Source of the DNA: Natrinema sp046097095
GTDB taxonomy: Archaea > Halobacteriota > Halobacteria > Halobacteriales > Natrialbaceae
Length of the DNA: 64,000 nucleotides
NCBI RefSeq assembly: GCF_046097095.1
Contig: NZ_CP175698.1
Location: 1,612,001-1,676,000, forward strand
Direction of reading: 5' to 3'
Part shown: positions 17,548 to 25,760 of the stretch, piece after piece
How the letters are laid out: each line of letters opens with the position of its first letter
Position numbering within the stretch: position 1 is the stretch's first letter
Program-made: the position numbers and the translations under genes
Notes under the pieces: generated by a model
What the model saw: only the letters and a program-made list of their open reading frames with translations
Databases searched by the model: none
Told to the model about the DNA's origin: nothing

Positions 17548-18177
17548 TCACTGAAAACACGCCACGAGGTCGCCCTGCCGTCGCGGGTCCGGCGTCACAC
17601 TCGGTTTGTCCGCGATGCCCTCGTACTGTGCCCGGAGCAGAACGTTCTCGTCGAGATAATACGTAACCCGGATGTCCCACTCGTCGTTCGGCGGTGACCG
17701 TCGTGTCTCGGTCGTCAGATCGTAGACGAGCGCCACGAGAACGGCGGCCGGGTCGGTGTCTGACCCGACGGGCGAGGTCCGACGGGCGTCGAGTCGAAAC
17801 TCGAACGTCCGCGTTACGCCGCCGTACCGGGCGACGAACGCGTTCCGTCGATACACCTGTTCGAACGCAGTGACGTACTCGCCCGCGCTGGCCGTGTTTC
17901 CCGACGGTGATGAGCGGTCCGTCGAACCGCCACTCTCGCCGTCGAGGAGCGACGACGGCGGCGACGGGTATGTCCGTGGCTCGAGTGCGTTCTCATCGCT
18001 CGGCGCGTCGGGATCGGGGCGCGTGACCTCGTTACACTCGTACCAGCCGTCGGGAACGGTTCCCGACTCGAGCGACGAGTTCGTTTTACTTGAGTCGTAC
18101 TCGAAGCCGCCCGCCGTGACCCCGACGGTCGTCGCGGCCGATGCGAGGAAGGCACGCCGAGAGCGGGACCGGTCCAT
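17548..18177 (-). CDS. Tat-exported protein of unknown function
   Basis: A 209-residue secreted protein with the Tat signal RSRRAFLASAATTVGV. There is no lipobox Cys where related haloarchaeal lipoproteins have one (TAGGFEYDSS). A Ser/Asp/Pro-rich stretch (about 25-95) leads to a beta-rich domain (EYVTAFEQVYRRNAFVARYG and EWDIRVTYYLDENVLLRAQY) in the style of small haloarchaeal surface proteins. Single gene. Confidence 0.75.
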   Translation of the reverse strand: MDRSRSRRAFLASAATTVGVTAGGFEYDSSKTNSSLESGTVPDGWYECNEVTRPDPDAPSDENALEPRTYPSPPSSLLDGESGGSTDRSSPSGNTASAGEYVTAFEQVYRRNAFVARYGGVTRTFEFRLDARRTSPVGSDTDPAAVLVALVYDLTTETRRSPPNDEWDIRVTYYLDENVLLRAQYEGIADKPSVTPDPRRQGDLVACFQ

Positions 18178-18248
18178 ACGCGAGACATCTCAATCGTACA
18201 ATAAGTGTCTTCTGAAACGATAGACGGCCGACGGGGCGAGCGCCCCGG

Positions 18249-19826
18249 CTACTCCTCGTCGTCCTCGAGCAACCGATCGACCATCTCGTCGGGGTCGAAC
18301 CGCTCGAGGTCGCCGTAGCCCTGTCCAACGCCGAGGAAGAGAATCGGTTTCCCGGTGACGTGAGCGACCGAAATCGCCGCACCACCGTTGGAGTCGGCGT
18401 CGGCCTTCGTCAGGATTGCGCCGTCGGTCTCGGCGGCCTCGTTGAACTCTCGAGCGCGGTTGACAGCGTCCTGCCCGGCGACGGCTTCGTCGACGAACAG
18501 CGTCAGATCGGGGCCGACGACGCGGTCGATCTTCTCGAGTTGGTCCATCAGTCCCTCGTTGGTGTGAAGTCGACCCGCGGTGTCGCCGAGCACGATGTCG
18601 ACGTCGTTGGCCTCCGCGTACTCGACGGCGTCGTAGAGCACCGCCGCGGGGTCGCCGCCCTGTTCGTGACTGATACACTTCGTGTCTAGGGCGTTGGCGT
18701 GTTCCCGAATCTGTTCGTTCGCGCCGGCGCGGTAGGTGTCGCCGTTGGCCATCACCGTCGAATAGCCCCGCTCTTCGAAGTAGCGGCTCAGTTTGGCGAT
18801 CGTCGTGGTCTTTCCGACGCCGTTGACGCCGGTGAAGATAATGGTGACCGGCTTGTCCTCGATAGCAATCCGCTCGTCGAAGTCAAACTGGCCGACGCTG
18901 ATCACGTCGTAGATTGCGTTATGCAGGGCCTCCTCGACGACCTCGCCGGTCGACGTCGTGAAGGTACGGGTCTCGCCGACCAGTTCGTCGCGGATGTTGT
19001 CGAGGATTTCCTCGGCGACGCCCATCTCGACGTCGCTCGAGAGCAGCGCCATCTCGAGTTCGTGCAGCGGTCCCTCGAGGTCGTCCTCTTCGATGACGAA
19101 TTTCCCCTTGACGAGGGATTTCGCCTTGGTACCGAACCCGGTCCCGCCGGTATCGGCTGCTTCCTCCGCCTCGGCCTCGTCTTCCGTGACGGCTGTGTCC
19201 TCGTCTGTGGTCGCTGTCTCGGCTGGCTCTTCGTCGGGAGCCGTCTCGGCCGGTTCCGGCTGTGGCTCGTCGGCCTCAGTCGGGTCCGATTCGTCGGACG
19301 AACCGCCAAAGAGGGACCTGGCTCGTGCACCTAAGCCGGTCCTGCCGCCGTCATCGGTGGCTTCCTCGTCTTCGGCCCCGACCTCGTCTTCGTCTTCCGC
19401 GACGGCCGCGTTCTCGTCTACGGTCGCCGTATCGACCGCTTCTTCGTCAGGGGCCGCCGTATCGGACGTCGGTTCGGCGGCGTCGGGCTCGTCCGGTTCC
19501 GTGAAATCGGGAGCGGTGTCGCCCGCCGGCTTCTGGCCCGCAGACTCGGCCGTCTGTGCCGCCACCGAGTCGCCCGTCGCGTCCGGATCCTCGAGTTCGG
19601 AGTCCGGATCGGCCGTCGACGCGGCCACCGTCTCGGACGGCTCGTCGTCGGCCGGTTCGGGGGTGGTATCGGCCGCTTCCGCGTTGGGCTGCTCCGCCTC
19701 GGAGTCGGCGGCGTCTTCGAGGTCCGTCTCCTCGAGGTCGTCGTCGACTTCCTCGGCGTTCTCTTCGGCGGCTTCTTCGGCGTCTTCGCGGAAGCTTCCG
19801 AGCTTGTCCTTCAGGTTGTCGAACAT
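18249..19826 (-). CDS. ftsY: Signal recognition particle receptor FtsY
   Basis: The SRP receptor GTPase that docks ribosome-nascent chain complexes at the membrane. The N-terminal 240 residues are an extremely acidic A domain; the NG domain follows with TGVNGVGKTTTIAKL (P-loop), GDTYRAGANEQI, GDTAGRLHTNEGL and LTKADADSNGGAAI. The A domain contains an internal duplication: residues about 125-174 (ending GRTGLGARARSLFGG) and 196-241 (ending GTGFGTKAKSLVKGK) share DEE-AxTATxDE-xAVxED. The basic amphipathic end of each unit resembles the membrane-targeting helix that precedes the N domain. Downstream of pfdA with a short gap, in the conserved archaeal translation cluster. Confidence 0.97.
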   Translation of the reverse strand: MFDNLKDKLGSFREDAEEAAEENAEEVDDDLEETDLEDAADSEAEQPNAEAADTTPEPADDEPSETVAASTADPDSELEDPDATGDSVAAQTAESAGQKPAGDTAPDFTEPDEPDAAEPTSDTAAPDEEAVDTATVDENAAVAEDEDEVGAEDEEATDDGGRTGLGARARSLFGGSSDESDPTEADEPQPEPAETAPDEEPAETATTDEDTAVTEDEAEAEEAADTGGTGFGTKAKSLVKGKFVIEEDDLEGPLHELEMALLSSDVEMGVAEEILDNIRDELVGETRTFTTSTGEVVEEALHNAIYDVISVGQFDFDERIAIEDKPVTIIFTGVNGVGKTTTIAKLSRYFEERGYSTVMANGDTYRAGANEQIREHANALDTKCISHEQGGDPAAVLYDAVEYAEANDVDIVLGDTAGRLHTNEGLMDQLEKIDRVVGPDLTLFVDEAVAGQDAVNRAREFNEAAETDGAILTKADADSNGGAAISVAHVTGKPILFLGVGQGYGDLERFDPDEMVDRLLEDDEE

Positions 19827-19851
19827 GGGTTATCGAGTGAGGACCGACGCG

Positions 19852-20310
19852 TTACTCGTCGGGGCCCTGCGGACCCTGACCGCCGCCCATTCCCTGCATC
19901 TGCTGTTGCATCGCCTGCTGCTGGAGCTGCTGGGCCTGCTGCTCGAGCTCGCTGCTCTCGGTCTCGAGTTCGGCGATCTCCTCGTTGAGTTCGTCGATCC
20001 GGTCGTCGAGTCGCTCCTGCTTGTTCTCGAGGGCGTCGACGGCGTCGTCTTCCTCGAACTCCGCGGCGTAGTCAGCACCGAGGTCGACGATCACTTCGTC
20101 GATGTCCTCGACGGTCGCACGGAGGTACGCGCCGCCGCCGACCGGCACTTGCACGGTCGAGTCGGTCTCGAGCGAGCCGAGGGCCTCGATGGCCTCGTCG
20201 ATCTCGGTCTGCTCTTGTTGGACGTCCTCGACGTTGGTCTGGAGGGCCTCGATCTGTTCTTCGATTTCCTGGAGTTCCTGAGAAAGCTGCTGGAGCTGCT
20301 GTTGACTCAT
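19852..20310 (-). CDS. pfdA: Prefoldin subunit alpha
   Basis: A 152-residue coiled-coil chaperone subunit. A long N-terminal helix (QQLQQLSQELQEIEEQIEAL), the central beta-hairpin region VQVPVGGGAYLRATVED and a C-terminal heptad helix ending in a Gln/Met/Gly tail are all present. ATG 20310 overlaps the rpl18a stop by 4 bases. Works with prefoldin beta to deliver nascent proteins to the thermosome. Confidence 0.96.
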   Translation of the reverse strand: MSQQQLQQLSQELQEIEEQIEALQTNVEDVQQEQTEIDEAIEALGSLETDSTVQVPVGGGAYLRATVEDIDEVIVDLGADYAAEFEEDDAVDALENKQERLDDRIDELNEEIAELETESSELEQQAQQLQQQAMQQQMQGMGGGQGPQGPDE

Positions 20311-20483
20311 TGTTCGGATACCTCGTCGAGTTCGATTTCGGTTCGCTTGAGCCCGTGTCGGCTCCCGAGCTGGGAGTAGGCGTGTTCGCGGGCGACATCC
20401 TCGTTTTCGGCGTCGATGGCCGTCTCGAACGGCGCGAAGCCGTCGCGGCTCTTGAACCGACCACTGACCGTGAATTGACTCAT
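20307..20483 (-). CDS. rpl18a: Ribosomal protein L18Ae (LX)
   Basis: A 58-residue protein starting MSQFTVSGRFKSRDGFAPFE and ending GSRHGLKRTEIELDEVSEQ, the usual length and sequence of the archaeal LX/L18Ae large-subunit protein. Encoded from ATG 20483 to TGA 20307, overlapping pfdA by 4 bases. Confidence 0.96.
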   Translation of the reverse strand: MSQFTVSGRFKSRDGFAPFETAIDAENEDVAREHAYSQLGSRHGLKRTEIELDEVSEQ

Positions 20484-20604
20484 ACGTCTCCATCCGGCGG
20501 GCAGTCGGAAGAATCTTCCCTTCCGGGTCCGGTCCTCGCAGCCGGCGCGAGGGAAAACGCCGAACTGATCGACACCGATCTCTCGACGATCGAACAGTCA
20601 ACGG

Positions 20605-20610
20605 TTTTAC
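20605..20610 (+). promoter_or_regulatory. TATA-type promoter of the ASCH gene
   Basis: TTTTAC centred 27 bases before ATG 20634, the spacing expected for a leaderless transcript. Confidence 0.5.
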
Positions 20611-20633
20611 GTCATCGGCTCGAACCCGCAAAC

Positions 20634-20945
20634 ATGAGCGAACTCGACCCAGACGAGCTGTTGCCAAGCGAGCGAATGCGGACGCAGGCCCTCGAGGGCG
20701 AGGTCACGCAAATCCACCGCGGCCATCAGTACGCCGACGAAGGCGACACGTTCGCGATCGACGGGACGACGTTCGAGGTCACCGAGGTCCGCGACCGCAC
20801 GCTCGGCGAGCTGACCGACGAAGACGCGCGGGCCGAGGGGATGGAAGACCTCGAGGCCTACGAGCGCCTGCTCGAGCGCGCCCACGAGAACTTCGAGTGG
20901 AACGACGACAGCGAGGTCGTGTTACACCGGTTCGAACGACAGTGA
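20634..20945 (+). CDS. ASCH domain protein
   Basis: A 103-residue protein with the ASCH fold, related to PUA: LEGEVTQIHRGHQYADEGDT then FEVTEVRDRTLGELTDEDAR and a C-terminal EWNDDSEVVLHRFE. ASCH proteins are thought to bind RNA or modified nucleosides. It is inserted on the opposite strand between eif6 and rpl18a, which otherwise run together on the minus strand. Confidence 0.88.
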   Translation: MSELDPDELLPSERMRTQALEGEVTQIHRGHQYADEGDTFAIDGTTFEVTEVRDRTLGELTDEDARAEGMEDLEAYERLLERAHENFEWNDDSEVVLHRFERQ

Positions 20946-20996
20946 GAACGGTCAAAGAAGGGATTCCTCGAGCGTCGGATGGTCGTGCCAGCCGCG

Positions 20997-21662
20997 TCAG
21001 TCGAGATAGCCGAGCGCGTCCTCGATCCGGCCCAGTTCGGGACCGGTCGTGTCTTCGCCGACGACGTAGCCGGCCTCGTTCGCGATGAGTCCGGAACCGA
21101 CCAGCGGCGCACCGTAGTTGACCGTCCCGACATCGGCCCGGACGTCTAACGCCGCCTCGAGGGCGTCGAGTTCCTCGTCGGTCGCCTTCGGATGGCAGAG
21201 GACGCCGGTGTCGTTCGCGACGGCGGCCGTCCCGACGGTCCGGACGCCAGCGAGGTCGCCGCGCTCGGCCGGCACCTCGAGCGTGTCCTCGACGATCTGG
21301 AGCGCCTCGCGGGGCAGGTTCGGGTGGACGTAGGCCCCGTAATCGTTCGCGAGGACGACGTTGCCGGCGGCGTTGATGTTGCCCGGCAGTTCCGCGACGG
21401 GAACGTCGACCTCCTCTTCGAGCGTCTCGCGTTCGTACTCGAGGACGCGAGCGCTGACGAGCAGACCGTTCTCGTTACCGGTCGCTAAGGCACCGACCGT
21501 CGAGGAGCCGCCGACGGTCGTCCGGACGGCGGGCACCTCGAGTTCGTCGGTCAGGTCGGCGACGACGTCGTCATCGACGTCGGGGCGAACGAGTACGCAC
21601 GAGTCGGTCGCGCGGGCGAAGACGCCGACGTACGCCGACCCGGCGAAGGCGAGGCGTTGCAA
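20997..21662 (-). CDS. eif6: Translation initiation factor 6
   Basis: The anti-association factor that binds the 50S subunit. The 221-residue pentein fold shows its five-fold repeats: SAYVGVFARATDSCVLVRPD, GNENGLLVSARVLEYE, NVVLANDYGAYVHPNLP, AAVANDTGVLCHPKATDEEL and GSGLIANEAGYVVGEDT. Directly downstream of rpl31e. Confidence 0.97.
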   Translation of the reverse strand: MQRLAFAGSAYVGVFARATDSCVLVRPDVDDDVVADLTDELEVPAVRTTVGGSSTVGALATGNENGLLVSARVLEYERETLEEEVDVPVAELPGNINAAGNVVLANDYGAYVHPNLPREALQIVEDTLEVPAERGDLAGVRTVGTAAVANDTGVLCHPKATDEELDALEAALDVRADVGTVNYGAPLVGSGLIANEAGYVVGEDTTGPELGRIEDALGYLD

Positions 21663-21664
21663 GT

Positions 21665-21943
21665 TTAGTCGGCGACCTCGGCTTCGACGACGGCTTCGCC
21701 CTCCTCGTCGAAGCGAGCCGCGCGGACGCGCAGCTTTCGCGGCGGGTTAGATCGGCCGTTCGACCAGACTTCCTCGTTGATCGAGGGGTCCAGTCGGATG
21801 GCGTCTTCGTCGACCGCGAAGTGTTTTGCGAGGTGCTCGCGGATGAGTCGCATCGCGAGGTCGGCGGCCTCGTGGTTCGCGCCCTTCTTGACGTCTCGCA
21901 GGGGAACGGTAACGACGCGTTCCTCGAAATCACTGGCACTCAT
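21665..21943 (-). CDS. rpl31e: Ribosomal protein L31e
   Basis: A 92-residue large-subunit protein: RVVTVPLRDVKKGANHEAAD, AMRLIREHLAKHF and IRLDPSINEEVWSNGRSNPP are diagnostic. Follows rpl39e with a 2-base gap. Confidence 0.97.
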   Translation of the reverse strand: MSASDFEERVVTVPLRDVKKGANHEAADLAMRLIREHLAKHFAVDEDAIRLDPSINEEVWSNGRSNPPRKLRVRAARFDEEGEAVVEAEVAD

Positions 21944-21945
21944 CG

Positions 21946-22098
21946 TTATTCGTCAGTATCGTTGCGCCGCCAGTTGCGTCGCTTGGGGTTTCGCTGAACT
22001 TCCATGTCAGTCTTCATCATGACCCAGGCCGGCACGCGGCTGTTCTGGTTCTCGAGTTTGGCAAGTCGCTTCTTCTTGCCCTTCGATTTCTTACCCAT
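21946..22098 (-). CDS. rpl39e: Ribosomal protein L39e
   Basis: A 50-residue basic protein, MGKKSKGKKKRLAKLENQNS at its start and VQRNPKRRNWRRNDTDE at its end, typical of archaeal L39e. First gene of the cluster; a TATA box lies 29 bases upstream. Confidence 0.97.
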   Translation of the reverse strand: MGKKSKGKKKRLAKLENQNSRVPAWVMMKTDMEVQRNPKRRNWRRNDTDE

Positions 22099-22123
22099 AG
22101 TGGCCGAACGTAGCCCACGCTGG

Positions 22124-22130
22124 CTTAAAA
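22124..22130 (-). promoter_or_regulatory. Promoter of the rpl39e-rpl31e-eif6 operon
   Basis: Minus-strand TTTTAAG centred 29 bases before the L39e start codon; fits a leaderless or very short leader transcript. Confidence 0.6.
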
Positions 22131-22216
22131 TCTTGTCCATCTTGCAGGGACCGGCGCTGACCGCCGATGACGGCACTGCGAGCGTGATCAAGCCGTGATC
22201 GGCGGTCGGAACGACG

Positions 22217-23167
22217 TCAATCCCCGAATCGCCGCTCGAGGGAGCGCGTCACGCCCTCGCGGGTGGCCTCACTGAGTTCGGTCGTGTAGCTCCAGTTCTC
22301 GATACCCTCGGTGCCGTCGTGGCGATAAAATCGGTCGTGATCGTAGCAGCCGGTGCCGTGGAACCGGGTGCCGCCGCCGAGCCGGTCCGGGCCGGCGTAG
22401 GCGGTCGCCATCGGCGAGATTCGTAGGGTGTCCGGAGCCGTCCGAACGGCCGCCCCCAGTTCGTGGTCGCAGACCGCCGCGCCGATGTCGGCGACGACGT
22501 CGCTCGAGAGAATGGTGTGGAGCGTCTCGTGGATCGCGACGTTTCGGCTCACCGACCGCGAGTCCCAGACCTCGGTCGCGCCGACGTTCGCGACTGTCTG
22601 GGCGTCACCGCCGCCGTCGGGGTCGCCGATCAGCGCGTTCGGCGATAGCGTCCCGCCGTAGCCGACGCGGTAGTTGAGCGGCGACCAGCACAACAGGAGG
22701 TGACAGGTCCGATTGGTGAGCGCGTCCCGTTTTCGCAGTCGCTCGCGAAAACGGCCGAGCAGTGTCTCGAGCGACGGCACCACGGCGTCGGCCGACAGCG
22801 GTGTCTCCGCGGGCGGAAATCGGATCGGCGGGCCGCGCTCGACGCGAATATCGAGGTCCGCGAGCCGCTCACGGTCGCGGGCGTAGGCGAGGACCTGCTC
22901 GAAGGCGGACTCGACGGCGGCCAGCGCGTCCCGAAACGGGGGCGGCCAGTCTCCGCGAAGCGCGTCGCGGCCGTACCACAGTCGCGCCCGGAGCGGCACG
23001 GCTCCGGGATAGACGCGAACCAGAACGGGGACGCGACGGTCACCGGCGACGGCGGTCGCGGTGGTGCCAGTGGAAGTCGTGAGGGCCGCACCGCCGATCG
23101 CAGCGAGGGCCTCCCGTCGCGTGACGGCCAGCCGACTCCTCGCGCTCGCGGTATCGTCGTCCGGCAT
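22217..23167 (-). CDS. Tat-exported putative zinc metallopeptidase
   Basis: A 316-residue protein with an N-terminal Tat-like signal (TRREALAAIGGAALTTSTG). A region at 46-165 (PVLVRVYPGAVPLRARLW; RTCHLLLCWSPLNYRVGYGG) precedes an HExxH motif at 213-217 (NVAIHETLHTILSSD) and a CDHELG segment about 18 residues later, which could supply a third zinc ligand. Zinc peptidase activity is inferred from HETLH alone; the family is a haloarchaeal hypothetical group. It also has several cysteines, unusual for haloarchaea. Confidence 0.7.
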   Translation of the reverse strand: MPDDDTASARSRLAVTRREALAAIGGAALTTSTGTTATAVAGDRRVPVLVRVYPGAVPLRARLWYGRDALRGDWPPPFRDALAAVESAFEQVLAYARDRERLADLDIRVERGPPIRFPPAETPLSADAVVPSLETLLGRFRERLRKRDALTNRTCHLLLCWSPLNYRVGYGGTLSPNALIGDPDGGGDAQTVANVGATEVWDSRSVSRNVAIHETLHTILSSDVVADIGAAVCDHELGAAVRTAPDTLRISPMATAYAGPDRLGGGTRFHGTGCYDHDRFYRHDGTEGIENWSYTTELSEATREGVTRSLERRFGD

Positions 23168-23296
23168 CGTGCCCGCTCGGTACGCCGAAGCGGCTCATCA
23201 TACCTAGTTCTGTAATTCCTGACTATACCGGCGGGAGCGCCATTATCGATCACGAATAGCAGACAATCGTCGTTCGGCGACTGGACGCCGCTGGCC

Positions 23297-23854
23297 TCAC
23301 TCGAGCGGGAACGACTCGATGGTCGAGTAGACCGGCCCTTCGTCCGTGAGGGTGCTCTCGGTGAGCCGCAACTCGTCGACGCGGGCCTCGCCGATCGTCG
23401 GATCGCGCTCCCGGACGAGGTCCTGTACGAGGTCCTTTCCGCCGGCATGTTCCATCCGCGCGAGCGTGACATGGGGCGTGAAGTCGTGGTCCTCGGGGTC
23501 GAACCCCATCGCGGTCGTCCGGTCCTCGACCGCCTCGTGGAGCCGCGTGAGTTCCTCGCCGCCCGTTTCGGTGCCGAACCAGACCACGCTAATGTAGTCG
23601 AGGCTCGGGAAGACGCCGAGGCCGCCGTAGCGGACCGTGAAGGGATCGACGTCGGCGTCCGCGACCGCGGCGGCGAGCTCTCGCTCGAGGTCGTGAAGCC
23701 GGTCGTTTCCCACGTCGCCGAGGAATTTCATCGTGACGTGGACCTGCTCCGGATCGGTGAAATTGAGCCCGCTTGCGTCCGCGAACTCGTTCTGTAGGTC
23801 CGCGACCGGGTCCGCGAGGTCGTCGGGAAGGTCGACGCTGACGAACAGTCGCAT
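23297..23854 (-). CDS. thpR: RNA 2',3'-cyclic phosphodiesterase ThpR
   Basis: A 185-residue member of the 2H phosphoesterase family (formerly 2'-5' RNA ligase). The two catalytic HxTx motifs are HVTMKFLGD and HVTLARM, with the N-terminal RLFVSVDLPDDL strand. It opens cyclic phosphates on RNA ends, which may serve tRNA splicing or RNA turnover. Confidence 0.95.
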   Translation of the reverse strand: MRLFVSVDLPDDLADPVADLQNEFADASGLNFTDPEQVHVTMKFLGDVGNDRLHDLERELAAAVADADVDPFTVRYGGLGVFPSLDYISVVWFGTETGGEELTRLHEAVEDRTTAMGFDPEDHDFTPHVTLARMEHAGGKDLVQDLVRERDPTIGEARVDELRLTESTLTDEGPVYSTIESFPLE

Positions 23855-23993
23855 ACTCGAGTCCTCGTGAGCGGCGTACTCAACGATGACGGTCGTCGCG
23901 GTCGCGACGCGTCGACCGTCGAATCGATCGCGGATACGGGAACCTTGGATCGGTAGGGGCGCTGGTTATTCCCGTGGGCTTCCTGGTACGCGT

Positions 23994-25667
23994 ATGACTG
24001 ACGTTGCCGTCCTCGGCGGCGGAATCGGTGGTCTCACTGCGGCGCACGAACTCGCCGAGCGTGAGGTCGACGTGACCGTCTACGAGGCGAACGACCGCTT
24101 CGGCGGGAAGGCCCGATCGATGCCGATCTCCGACGAGCCGGCACCCTTACACGGCGAGCACGGCTTTCGGTTCTTCCCGGCGTTCTACCGCCACGTCATC
24201 GACACGATGGAGCGCATTCCCGACGGCGACGGCACCGTCGCGGACAACCTCGTCGAGACCGAGGCGACGCTCATCGCGAACACGACGGGGCCGGGCCAGA
24301 TCGCCGAGACGCGCACGCCTGACTCCGTTCGAGGCTGGCTCGAGGCGCTGCGCCCGGCCTTCGCCGAGGACCTGCCCGCCAGGGACGTCCGCTTCCTGCT
24401 CGAGCGGCTGTTCTACCTGCTGACGGCTTGTGAGGCCCGCCGGGAGGAGGAACTCGACGATATCTCCTGGTGGGAGTTCATCGACGCCGAGAACCGCTCG
24501 CCGGCGCTTCGCGATCGGCTTGCGTTCGCCGTCCAATCGCTGGTCGCACTCCGGCCGCAGGTCGGCAGCGCCCGAACGATCGGCACCGTCTACCTCCAGT
24601 TGCTGTTCGGCCAGCTCGACCCGACGCGGCCCACCGAGCGGGTCCTGAACGCACCGACGAGCGCGGCCTGGATCGACCCCTGGCTCCGTCACCTCGAGTC
24701 ACTGGGGGTCGAGTTCCGGCCGAACGCCCCAGTCCGGCGGCTCGAGACCGACGGCCGCCGCATCACCGGCGCGACGCTGGCCGACGGGGAGACGATCGCG
24801 GCGGACGAGTACGTCCTCGCCGTGCCGGTCGAGGTCGCTCCGAAGCTGATCCCGACGGAGTTAGCCCGGAACGCGCCGGCGCTCGAGCGGATCGACCGGC
24901 TCGATACGGCCTGGATGAACGGCATCCAGTTCTATCTCGCCGACGACGTCGATCTGACGCGCGGTCACCAGGTCTACGCCGACGCGCCGTGGGCGCTGAC
25001 ATCGATCTCCCAGCGGCAGTTCTGGACGGGCTACGACCTCGAGGAACACGGACCCGAGGCGGTCGAGGGCGTCCTCTCGGTGATCGTGTCAGACTGGGAC
25101 ACGCCGGGGATCGTCTACGGCAAGCCGGCGAGGGAGTGCACGCCCGAGGAGATCGCGACGGAGATCTGGGAACAGTTGAAGCACCATCTAAACGGCCCCG
25201 ACCAACGGCTGCGCGACGAGCATCTCGTCGACTGGTTTCTCGATCCGGCGATCGTCGAGACCAGCGTTGCGTCGGAGACGCAACGAGAAGACGGTGAAAC
25301 CGTCGACGAGGGCGGCGTCGAGAACCGCTCGCCGCTGCTGATCAACACCGTCGGCTCGCTGCGAAACCGGCCGCCGGCCGACGTGGTGGTCGAGAACTTG
25401 ACGGTGGCGGGCGACTACGTCCGGACGAACGCTGATCTGGCCTCGATGGAGTCGGCCAACGAAGCCGGCCGGCGCGCGGCCAACGCCGTCCTCGAGCGGC
25501 GCGGAAGTCGAGGGTCGCAAGCCCGAATCTGGCCGCTCGCGGAGCCCGCCGTGTTCGAGCCGTTCAAACGCCAGGATCGGGTACGCTATCGCCTCGGCCT
25601 GCCCCATCCGGGCGCGGTCACGCAGTCGATTCGAGGAGTCACCAGACGGTTCGGCGGGCGGGTCTGA
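23994..25667 (+). CDS. FAD-dependent desaturase/dehydroxylase-type oxidoreductase
   Basis: A 557-residue NAD(P)-binding Rossmann/FAD protein. The N-terminus DVAVLGGGIGGLTAAHELAE and YEANDRFGGKARSM are the dinucleotide fold of phytoene-desaturase-like enzymes, EHGFRFFPAFYRHVIDTMER recalls HpnE/CrtI-type isoprenoid oxidoreductases, and VENLTVAGDYVRTNADLASM with ESANEAGRRAANAVL closes the FAD site. Probable role in carotenoid or squalene-derived lipid metabolism. ATG 23994 is chosen because the fold starts there. A 19-base palindrome (25266-25284) encodes a VASETQR insert near residue 425, just before the conserved C-terminal part. Confidence 0.88.
   Translation: MTDVAVLGGGIGGLTAAHELAEREVDVTVYEANDRFGGKARSMPISDEPAPLHGEHGFRFFPAFYRHVIDTMERIPDGDGTVADNLVETEATLIANTTGPGQIAETRTPDSVRGWLEALRPAFAEDLPARDVRFLLERLFYLLTACEARREEELDDISWWEFIDAENRSPALRDRLAFAVQSLVALRPQVGSARTIGTVYLQLLFGQLDPTRPTERVLNAPTSAAWIDPWLRHLESLGVEFRPNAPVRRLETDGRRITGATLADGETIAADEYVLAVPVEVAPKLIPTELARNAPALERIDRLDTAWMNGIQFYLADDVDLTRGHQVYADAPWALTSISQRQFWTGYDLEEHGPEAVEGVLSVIVSDWDTPGIVYGKPARECTPEEIATEIWEQLKHHLNGPDQRLRDEHLVDWFLDPAIVETSVASETQREDGETVDEGGVENRSPLLINTVGSLRNRPPADVVVENLTVAGDYVRTNADLASMESANEAGRRAANAVLERRGSRGSQARIWPLAEPAVFEPFKRQDRVRYRLGLPHPGAVTQSIRGVTRRFGGRV
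25266..25284. repeat. In-frame palindromic element, copy A
   Basis: GTTGCGTC-GGA-GACGCAAC, a perfect 8-base inverted repeat with a 3-base centre, inside the FAD oxidoreductase gene and read as VASETQR. The identical 19 bases occur at 31471-31489 in sufS in the same coding phase, with similar sequence for about 25 more bases downstream in both copies. Confidence 0.75.
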
Positions 25668-25760
25668 ACGGCGGTGTTCCAAACTCCAGCGCGCCGTCCT
25701 CGAGCCGCCGACGCTACCCGGGTCGCAGCCCTTAACAGTCGTCGCCGCCAATTCAGGGCA

